A stretch of DNA of 64,000 nt from Curtobacterium sp. SGAir0471 (GTDB lineage: Bacteria > Actinomycetota > Actinomycetes > Actinomycetales > Microbacteriaceae), in NCBI RefSeq assembly GCF_005490985.1, contig NZ_CP027869.1, positions 2,914,001-2,978,000 of the forward strand, read 5' to 3'. Below the pieces are notes generated by a model. It saw only the letters and a list, made by a program, of their open reading frames with translations, searched no databases and was not told where the DNA came from. Position numbers and translations under genes: made by a program. Every line of letters starts with the position of its first letter. The stretch's first letter is position 1. Of this stretch, positions 58,186-64,000 are shown piece after piece.

Positions 58186-60285
58186 CTACCGGACGGCCAC
58201 CACCCGCACGTCCCAGGCCCCGAGCGACAGCTGGGATCCCGCCGTGAGCGCCGTGCCGTCGAGGACGTCGTCCGCGTCGACCGGCAGCGTGAACGTGCTG
58301 GGTGTCCACGACCAGTTGTGGACGACGTGCACGGTCTCGCCCCGGGCGTTGTCGGCGGTCTGGACCGACTGCGTCTCCGTCTGCGGCAGCCAGGCCGTCG
58401 TGCCGTTCCCGTGCTCGACCGCCCAGGTCACGACTGCGGCGGCGAGCGTCGGGTCCGGCACCGTCCCGACGTAGGTCACCCGTCCGGCACCGTGCGCACG
58501 GGTGGTCACGGCGGCGAACCGGCCGTGGTGCGGGTGGTCGTAGCCGACGAGCACGTCGGCGTCGTCGACGAGCAGCCCGTCCGCCCAGCGCGTCGCCGTC
58601 GCTCCGGTCGGCACCGTGAAGCCGTGGTCAGCGGCGGCGGCACCCGCGGACACCGGCACACGCCGGCCGAGGTTGCTGAACTCGTCGTAGTGCACCCCGG
58701 CGGCGATGTCGAGGAAGGCCGGCTTGCGCTCGAGCCGGGCGCGGGCCTCCTCGTCCTCGTACCCGGTGCGGATGCCGACGACGAGGTGTCCGCCGGCCTC
58801 GGCGTAGTCCGCGAGCCACCGCAGCTGGGCGTCCGTCGCGATGGTGAACGCCGCTGCCACGAGCACCGGGCGCTCCGCGGCGACCGTGGCGGGATCGCGG
58901 TGGAACACCTGCGACGGGTGCACGGTGTTCGCCTGCAGACCGGCCTCGAACACGCCGCGGGCGAACGCGTCGTACACGGTCTGCCACGAGCGGCGGTCGG
59001 GCTCCGCACCGTCGCCGAGCGCGGGGTGCTCGTTCAGCGCCCACTTGGACTCGTTCGAGAACAGCAGGGCGACGTCGGCGTGCGGCCGGAGCCCGGCGAC
59101 CCGGTCTCCAGCGTGCCGGAACTCGGCGCCGATGCGGGCGATCTCCTCGTAGGTGCGCCCCGGCTGCTGCGAGTGCGGCAGGATCCCGCCCCAGTAGGTC
59201 TCGACGCCGAAGTGCAGCGTGTGCCAGTGCCAGTACTCGATCATCGATGCGCCGCGTGAGACCAGCGCCCAGGCCGCCTGCCGCCACTGGCCCTCGTAGG
59301 CGGGTTCGTTCATCCACGAGAAGCCGATCGCCTGCGCGTTCGTCTCGGTCACCAGGAAGGGGGCCTGCTTCGACCCGTACATCCGGTCACCGGTCGCGAC
59401 GACCGACCACGCGCCGGAGGACGTCCAGTACTGCGGCGCCTCGTCGGTGTTCGGCAGCTCGAGGGCGTCCTGCATCCGGTAGTACGGGTTGCCCGCCGTG
59501 ACGTCGAGTGCCCGGGTGAGAGCGTCGTCCTCGACGGTCGGTCGCTCGTACGAGATACAGGTGGTGACGAACTGGTCCTCACGGGCGTACTCGCGCACGA
59601 TCTCCGCCTGCCACGCGATGAAGTCGGTGGTGAGCGAGGCCTGGAACCGACGCCAGGCCAGGTCGTACTGCGGTTGCACGTTGCCGTCCGGCGTCCAGAG
59701 GTCCGCCCAGGTCGACAGGCGGTGGGACCAGTAGGTCAGCCCCCACTCCTCGTTGATCCGCTCGACGCTGCCGTAGGTGTGGCGGAGGTGGTCGACGAAG
59801 CGCTGGAACACCTCGGGGTTGGCGATGAGCTCGTTGCCGGGCTCGTTGTCGACCTGGTACCCGATGACGGCCGGGTGCTCGGCGTACCGGGCGGCGATCT
59901 TCCGGATGACCCGCTCGGCGTGGAACAGGAAGGCGGGGTGGGCGTGGTCGATCTCCTGGCGAGCGCCCCAACCCATCGGCTCCCCCGCGGTCCGGCGTCG
60001 CACGTTCACCTCGGGCACGATGCGGGCGAGCCACATCGGCAGCGCGTAGGTCGGCGTGCCGAGGATCACGCCGATGCCGTGTTCGTGGGCCGCGTCGAGC
60101 ACGGGCGCGAGCCACTCGAGCTCGAACCGGCCGTTCTCCGGCTCCCAGGTGCTCCAGACGGACTCGCCCACCCGGATCACCGTGAAGCCGGCCTCCTGCA
60201 TGAGGCGCATGTCCTCGTCGAGCCGAGGGGTGGGCTGGTACTCCTGGTAGTACGCGGCGCCGAAGAGGACGCGGTCGTGCTGCAT
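58186..60285 (-). CDS. GH42 beta-galactosidase
   Basis: A 699-residue cytoplasmic glycosidase. Acid/base is E148 in YQVDNEPGNE and nucleophile E314 in FLVTETNAQ. WYHWHTLHFG-like EYWHWHTLHFGVETYWGGIL and the trimerisation domain VALLFSNESKWALNEHP follow, then a C-terminal beta domain. No signal peptide. It is last in an operon with sugar ABC permease and binding-protein genes, so it degrades the imported galactoside. I chose ATG 60285 (MQHDRVLFGAAYY), where homology begins; an in-frame ATG 60366 overlapping the permease stop (ATGA) would add 27 disordered residues and cannot be excluded. A dispersed palindrome follows the stop. Confidence 0.88.
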   Translation of the reverse strand: MQHDRVLFGAAYYQEYQPTPRLDEDMRLMQEAGFTVIRVGESVWSTWEPENGRFELEWLAPVLDAAHEHGIGVILGTPTYALPMWLARIVPEVNVRRRTAGEPMGWGARQEIDHAHPAFLFHAERVIRKIAARYAEHPAVIGYQVDNEPGNELIANPEVFQRFVDHLRHTYGSVERINEEWGLTYWSHRLSTWADLWTPDGNVQPQYDLAWRRFQASLTTDFIAWQAEIVREYAREDQFVTTCISYERPTVEDDALTRALDVTAGNPYYRMQDALELPNTDEAPQYWTSSGAWSVVATGDRMYGSKQAPFLVTETNAQAIGFSWMNEPAYEGQWRQAAWALVSRGASMIEYWHWHTLHFGVETYWGGILPHSQQPGRTYEEIARIGAEFRHAGDRVAGLRPHADVALLFSNESKWALNEHPALGDGAEPDRRSWQTVYDAFARGVFEAGLQANTVHPSQVFHRDPATVAAERPVLVAAAFTIATDAQLRWLADYAEAGGHLVVGIRTGYEDEEARARLERKPAFLDIAAGVHYDEFSNLGRRVPVSAGAAAADHGFTVPTGATATRWADGLLVDDADVLVGYDHPHHGRFAAVTTRAHGAGRVTYVGTVPDPTLAAAVVTWAVEHGNGTTAWLPQTETQSVQTADNARGETVHVVHNWSWTPSTFTLPVDADDVLDGTALTAGSQLSLGAWDVRVVAVR

Positions 60286-60362
60286 GGTGCGAGGTGCTCC
60301 GTTCGTGGTGGTCGTGCGGTCGGTGGCGGTGCCGTGATCGATCCGTCCGGGCTCGGAGCCGC

Positions 60363-61262
60363 TCATCCCTTGACCGCCCCCGCGGTCAGGCCGTCGAGCA
60401 GCTGCTTCCGGAGGAGCAGGAACACGAGGATGGTCGGCACGCTCGCCAGCACGGCACCGGCGAGCACGAGGTCGTACGACCGGTTCTCGGATGCGAAGAT
60501 CGCGTTCAGCCCGAGCGGCAGCGTGTACTGGTCGGAGTTCGAGACGAGCACGAGCGGCCAGAGGAACGAGTTGTAGCTCTGCAGGAAGCTCCAGACTGCG
60601 AGCGCCCCGAGCGACGGCCGGAGCAGCGGGAGCACCACGCGGCGGAAGGTCCCGAACTCCGAGTTGCCGTCGATGCGGGCGGCCTCGATGATCTCGTCGG
60701 GGATCGACTGGGTGATGAACTGCTGCATCATGAAGATCCCGAACGCCGGCGCGACCCACGGCACGATCAGCGAGAACCAGGGGTTCGCGAGCCCCGACTT
60801 CACCACGAGGATGAAGAGCGGCACGAGGATGACCGCGAACGGGACCGACAGCGACGAGAACATCACCGCGAACAGGACCCGCTTGCCGCGGAACCGGAAC
60901 TTCGCGAACCCGTACCCGGCCATCGCGCACACGAAGACCGACACGACGGTGGCGATCACGGCGGTACCGACGCTGATGCCGAACCAGGCCCAGAACGGCT
61001 GTGTGGTGAGCAGGTTGACGTAGTTCTCGCCGGTCGCCGGGCTCGGGATGAGCGTGGGCGGTGTCGAGAAGATGTCGCCGCGGCGCTTGAACGAGCCGGA
61101 CAGCGCCCAGAGCAGCGGGAACACGAACACGAGCAGCAGCACGACGAGCGTGGCGTAGAGCAGGCCGCGGCGGGCGATCCACCCGGGCGTGCGCGGCGGG
61201 CCGGACCGGGGGCGTCGTGCGCTGCCCCTGGTGGTCACGGCCTCGGTGACGGTGGCGTTCAT
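60363..61262 (-). CDS. Sugar ABC importer permease (MalG-type)
   Basis: A 299-residue inner-membrane subunit of a CUT1-type importer. Six hydrophobic segments run between about 31 and 290. The EAA loop is EIIEAARIDGNSEFGTFRRVVLP, which docks to the ATPase. The N-terminus is Arg/Pro-rich. Start ATG overlaps the other permease's stop by four bases. No ATPase gene lies in the operon, so a shared MsmK-like ATPase encoded elsewhere must power it. Together with GH42 and LacI genes it probably imports a galactoside. Confidence 0.88.
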   Translation of the reverse strand: MNATVTEAVTTRGSARRPRSGPPRTPGWIARRGLLYATLVVLLLVFVFPLLWALSGSFKRRGDIFSTPPTLIPSPATGENYVNLLTTQPFWAWFGISVGTAVIATVVSVFVCAMAGYGFAKFRFRGKRVLFAVMFSSLSVPFAVILVPLFILVVKSGLANPWFSLIVPWVAPAFGIFMMQQFITQSIPDEIIEAARIDGNSEFGTFRRVVLPLLRPSLGALAVWSFLQSYNSFLWPLVLVSNSDQYTLPLGLNAIFASENRSYDLVLAGAVLASVPTILVFLLLRKQLLDGLTAGAVKG

Positions 61263-62209
61263 GCGTCCCTCCCGATGGCGAGTGCGCGGTTGAGGATCTG
61301 GCTGACGCCGAAGACGACGACGAACAGGACGACGCCGGCCGCGGCCGCGTAGCCGAACTGCTGCCGCTCGAATGCGGCGCGGTAGATGAACATGGCGACG
61401 GAGAGCGTCGCTTCGCCCGGGCCGCCCTTCGTGAGCAGGTAGGGCTCGTCGAACAGCTGCGCGGCACTGATGAACGACGTCACGACGACGAACGCGGTGA
61501 CCGGGCGGATCGCCGGCAGGGTGACGTTCGTGAACTTCCGGACGGTGCCGGCCCCGTCGAGCGAGGCAGCCTCGTACTGCTCCGGCGAGACGTTCTGCAG
61601 CGCGGCGAGGAAGAAGATCGTCAGGTACCCGACGGTGCGCCAGAGGAGCACGAAGCCGATAGCGACCTTGGCGAGCACGGGGTCGCCCAGCCAATCGGTG
61701 TCGGGCAGCCCGAACAGCGCCTTGAGCGTGGCGTTCAGCAGGCCGTAGTTCGTGTCGAACACCAGGCTGTAGATGAGCGCGATGACGATCGGCGACAGCA
61801 CCATCGGGATGAAGAACGTCACGCGGAACAGGTCACGCGCTCGGAGCCCCTTGGCGTTGAGCGCCTGCGCGACGAGCAGCGAGACGGGCACGATGACGAA
61901 CACGGCGACGAGCGTGTAGATCAGCGAGTTCACCAGAGCCGTGCCGAAGCTCGTGTCCCGGAACAGGTTCGCGTAGTTCCGGAACCCGATCCAGTTCGGC
62001 GTCCCGAGGCCCACCCACTCGGTGAGCGACAGGTACACGGCAGCGAGGACCGGCACGATCATGAACAGGGCGTACAGCACGTAGAACGGCGCGATGAACA
62101 GGTACGGGGCACTGCCGCCGTTCGTGTTGAGGCGGCGCCGCCTGCCCGGTGGGTCGGCTGCTGCGGGCGAGGCGGACACCGGGATACCGGTGGCGGTGGA
62201 TGTGGACAA
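61259..62209 (-). CDS. Sugar ABC importer permease (MalF-type)
   Basis: A 316-residue permease. Six hydrophobic segments lie between about 36 and 305. The EAA loop is EQYEAASLDGAGTVRKFTNVTLP. PYLFIAPFYVLYALFMIVPV forms helix 1 after a basic GRRRRLN stretch. The start is TTG 62209, seven bases after GAGGAGGA; it lies 11 bases from the binding-protein stop. Its start and stop pattern indicates one polycistronic mRNA with its neighbours. Substrate is inferred from the GH42 gene. Confidence 0.87.
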   Translation of the reverse strand: MSTSTATGIPVSASPAAADPPGRRRRLNTNGGSAPYLFIAPFYVLYALFMIVPVLAAVYLSLTEWVGLGTPNWIGFRNYANLFRDTSFGTALVNSLIYTLVAVFVIVPVSLLVAQALNAKGLRARDLFRVTFFIPMVLSPIVIALIYSLVFDTNYGLLNATLKALFGLPDTDWLGDPVLAKVAIGFVLLWRTVGYLTIFFLAALQNVSPEQYEAASLDGAGTVRKFTNVTLPAIRPVTAFVVVTSFISAAQLFDEPYLLTKGGPGEATLSVAMFIYRAAFERQQFGYAAAAGVVLFVVVFGVSQILNRALAIGRDA

Positions 62210-62220
62210 GGTCGTCCTCC

Positions 62221-63612
62221 TCAGGCGCGGGTCTGACCGCGGAAGTCGGCCGCAGCGGCGTCGAGCGCCTGCTTCGGGGAGATCTGGCCCTTGTAGGCCT
62301 TGATGAGGTAGCCGCTCAGCACGGTCTGCAGGATCGCGGCGTTCGCGCTCTGGTGCTGCGAGGGCACCTCGTCGACGACCGACTTGTAGACGCCGAACAG
62401 CTGCTGCCCGCCGAAGTACGGGTCGCTCAGTGCCGCGAGCCTCGGGTCGTCGTACACGGAGCGGAGCGTCGGCAGGTACCCGAGGTCCTCGTACCGCTTC
62501 ACCTGCTGGTCGGGGTCGAGGTAGGCGGCGAGCACGAGGTCGATGCCGGCCTGCGTGAGGGGCTTGTCGCGGAGCACCGCGAAGCCGGTCCCGCCGCCGA
62601 CGCTCGTCGTGCTCCCGCCGCCGGCGAACCGCGGCAGGTTGCGGACCCGCCACTTCCCCGCTTGCTCGGGCACGTTCGGCTTGATGCCGTAGCTCGCGTA
62701 CCAGGAGGGCATGTCGACGGCCAGGATCGTCCCGCCCTTGAGCCCGGACTGCAGGCTCGGCCCGTACATGTCGGCGACCGTGGCGATCGCTCCGGACTGC
62801 ACGCCGTCGACCAGGAACTGCAGGGTGCGCTCGGCCTCGGGCGTCTGGATCGCGATGTCGCCGGACTCGTCGTACAGGTCGCCGCCGCGCTGGAGCAGCA
62901 GGATCTGGTAGCTCTGCAGCGTGCCGCCGGGGTCGGTGACGGCGACCGCGTGCAGCGAGACGCCCTTGCTCTCGTGCAGCTTCGCACCGACCGACATCGT
63001 CTCCTCCCACGTCGCAAGGTCGTCGGGGATCCCGAGCTCGCGGAAGCGGTCGGCGCGGTGGTAGTAGACGCACAGCGGGGTGTCCGAGTCGAGTGCGTAC
63101 AGCCGCCCGTCCTTCGAGAACGGCGTCAGACGGGCGCTGATCAGGTCGTTCCGCTTCGACGCGACCGAGGACGACAGGTCGCTCAGGAGCTCCTTCGCAA
63201 TGTCGCCGCGGAGCATGCGGCAGAACGCGCCGATCTCGAGGCCGGCCACGTCCGGCGTCCCCGTCCCCGCGACCGCCTGCGCGATGAGCTTCGTCGGGAT
63301 GTCCGCCGCCGCGATGGTGGTGATGTCGAGGGCGTAGTCAAAGCGGGACCTCCGGTCGGCGACCGGGAGCGCCTGGGTGAAGAACTTCTCGTAGCCGGGG
63401 TCGTGGGTCCAGAAGGACAGGTCGGCCCGGCCCGAGCGGACCGCGGCGGTGGACTGCGGTGAGCAGGCGGCGAGCAGCCCGCTCAGTGCGAAGGCACCGC
63501 CGGCGGCTGCACCCCAGCGGAGCAGGTCGCGTCGGCTGGGTGCTCGGTGGCCGCCACGGCCGGGAGGCACGGCCTCCGCCGTTCCGGGAGGTCGCGTTGG
63601 TACTGGGGTCAC
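62221..63612 (-). CDS. Sugar-binding lipoprotein of ABC importer
   Basis: A 463-residue extracellular binding protein of family 1. The N-terminus has twin-arginine S26-R27-R28-D29-L30 and lipobox L47-A-A-C50, so it is a Tat-exported lipoprotein. LSFWTHDPGYEKFF is the first ligand-binding strand, and DTPLCVYYHRADRFRELGIP with TWEETMSVGAK are typical. Start is GTG, seven bases after AGGAG. First gene of the operon, with a LacI-type operator 55 bases upstream. It delivers a sugar, likely a galactoside, to the two permeases. Confidence 0.87.
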   Translation of the reverse strand: MTPVPTRPPGTAEAVPPGRGGHRAPSRRDLLRWGAAAGGAFALSGLLAACSPQSTAAVRSGRADLSFWTHDPGYEKFFTQALPVADRRSRFDYALDITTIAAADIPTKLIAQAVAGTGTPDVAGLEIGAFCRMLRGDIAKELLSDLSSSVASKRNDLISARLTPFSKDGRLYALDSDTPLCVYYHRADRFRELGIPDDLATWEETMSVGAKLHESKGVSLHAVAVTDPGGTLQSYQILLLQRGGDLYDESGDIAIQTPEAERTLQFLVDGVQSGAIATVADMYGPSLQSGLKGGTILAVDMPSWYASYGIKPNVPEQAGKWRVRNLPRFAGGGSTTSVGGGTGFAVLRDKPLTQAGIDLVLAAYLDPDQQVKRYEDLGYLPTLRSVYDDPRLAALSDPYFGGQQLFGVYKSVVDEVPSQHQSANAAILQTVLSGYLIKAYKGQISPKQALDAAAADFRGQTRA

Positions 63613-63666
63613 GTGTTGACTCCTGACGTCGTCGTCGGGTGGCCGGTGGGTGGGTGGCGAGCGCGT

Positions 63667-63678
63667 GTGAGCGCTCAC
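63667..63678. promoter_or_regulatory. LacI-type operator of the GH42 operon
   Basis: GTGAGCGCTCAC, a perfect 12-base palindrome with the core of classical LacI-family operators. It sits between the binding-protein gene and the end of the LacI-family gene, within reach of the operon's promoter. Confidence 0.65.
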
Positions 63679-63683
63679 GCACG

Positions 63684-63711
63684 GGACGGACGCGAGCCGC
63701 GCCTCCCGTCC
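63684..63711. repeat. Dispersed palindromic repeat, copy 12 (truncated)
   Basis: The right arm CCGCGCCTCCCGTCC is complete; the left arm is reduced to GGACGG. It lies five bases past the LacI gene stop, once more at a gene 3' end. Confidence 0.7.
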
Positions 63712-63715
63712 GGGG

Positions 63716-64000
63716 TCAGTCGGTGGGGCGGAGGTGACGCCGCATCGGAGACGGCGGCGCGCTGGTGGCGCGCGTGATCAGCTGTCCCGGGAGCATCCGG
63801 TGCCGCTCGGCGGGCGGGTGGCCGTCGAGGGTGCGGAAGAGGCGGTGCATCGCGAGTCGGGTCGACTCGGCGAAGTCCTGACGGATGGTGGTCAGCGGCG
63901 TCGGGAGGAACGCGGCGATCGGCATGTCGTCGAAGCCGACGATGCTGACGTCCTGCGGCACCGAGAGACCAGCCTGCTGGATGGCGTGCATCGCGCCGAC
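63716..64000 (-). CDS. LacI-family regulator, C-terminal part (cut by window edge)
   Basis: The last 94 codons and stop of a LacI/PurR-type repressor; the DNA-binding domain and most of the ligand domain lie beyond the window. VSIVGFDDMPIAAFLPTPLT and TTIRQDFAESTRLAMHRLF are the family's C-terminal blocks. It is upstream of, and in the same direction as, the GH42 importer operon, whose operator GTGAGCGCTCAC it probably binds. Loss of repression by the imported sugar would induce the operon. Its position at the window edge is why it is incomplete. Confidence 0.85.
   Translation of the reverse strand, partial: VGAMHAIQQAGLSVPQDVSIVGFDDMPIAAFLPTPLTTIRQDFAESTRLAMHRLFRTLDGHPPAERHRMLPGQLITRATSAPPSPMRRHLRPTD

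Noticed and set aside
60286..60366. N-terminal extension of the GH42 protein from ATG 60366
   Set aside because: Not chosen because the extra 27 residues are Thr/Asp/Gly-rich and disordered; kept as an alternative because of the ATGA overlap.
1875..63711. Regularly spaced palindromes considered as a CRISPR or phage attachment series
   Set aside because: Spacing is kilobases, flanks are unrelated genes, no spacer-like units and no cas or integrase genes are seen.

Overview
The window is 64 kb of dense, high-GC (visibly about 70 percent) actinobacterial chromosome. Leaderless genes, ATGA/GTGA start-stop overlaps, LAXTG-type wall-anchor motifs, and many carbohydrate genes beside SipW-type secretion suggest a Microbacteriaceae member, most likely a plant-associated Curtobacterium-like strain. 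That placement is inference from gene content; no rRNA or other marker gene is present. I recognise no tRNA, rRNA, CRISPR array, transposase or phage module.

Layout. 0-5.3 kb: rimK fused to an RCK_C domain, divergent from a rimB-like retropepsin gene; an alpha/beta hydrolase-lipoprotein pair; a peroxiredoxin. 5.4-11.3 kb: TetR/MFS divergent pair on one shared promoter, then a LuxR-type two-component system and a NatAB-like ABC exporter. 11.3-16.1 kb: YeiH-type transporter, LppP/LprE-like lipoprotein, a second ABC exporter, DUF4383 copy A. 16.3-20.4 kb: an operon of ketosynthase III, metallo-beta-lactamase-fold hydrolase and OleD-like reductase, divergent from a GT4 glycosyltransferase. 20.4-27 kb: sugar catabolic operon (GPH-like transporter, sugar-phosphate isomerase, Gfo/Idh/MocA dehydrogenase), a monooxygenase, an amidohydrolase and an intracellular GH10 xylanase. 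27.2-35.2 kb: GT39 mannosyltransferase-like protein and a molybdenum cofactor/formate dehydrogenase run (mobA, DUF6457-like, moeA, fdhD, fdhF). 35.5-40.1 kb: surface-protein operon built around a SipW-type signal peptidase. 40.3-45.2 kb: drug exporter, HIT protein, lipoprotein plus FtsX-like permease, DUF1801-like protein. 45.5-49.2 kb: a very large secreted, wall-anchored GH31 glucosidase. 49.3-58.1 kb: DUF4383 copy B, tyrosine phosphatase, SMP-30 lactonase, flavin monooxygenase, ABC multidrug exporter, SDR, an uncharacterised protein preceded by a mini-ORF, and a photolyase-like flavoprotein without an N-terminal antenna domain. 58.2-64 kb: GH42 beta-galactosidase with an ABC sugar importer and a LacI regulator cut by the window edge.

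How it works together. Wall-anchored GH31, GH42, GH10, two sugar importers and two LacI-type operators point to scavenging of plant-derived oligosaccharides. Two palindromic promoters serve divergent gene pairs. Many genes show a YANNNT -10 box only six or seven bases before ATG/GTG, so much of the region is probably expressed from leaderless mRNA.

The most distinctive feature is a family of twelve dispersed, mostly 40-45 bp palindromes (GGACGGGAGGCGCGG and its mirror arm). They sit almost always at gene 3' ends, and mostly between convergent genes. A second, 38 bp hairpin repeat occurs twice at 35.2 kb.
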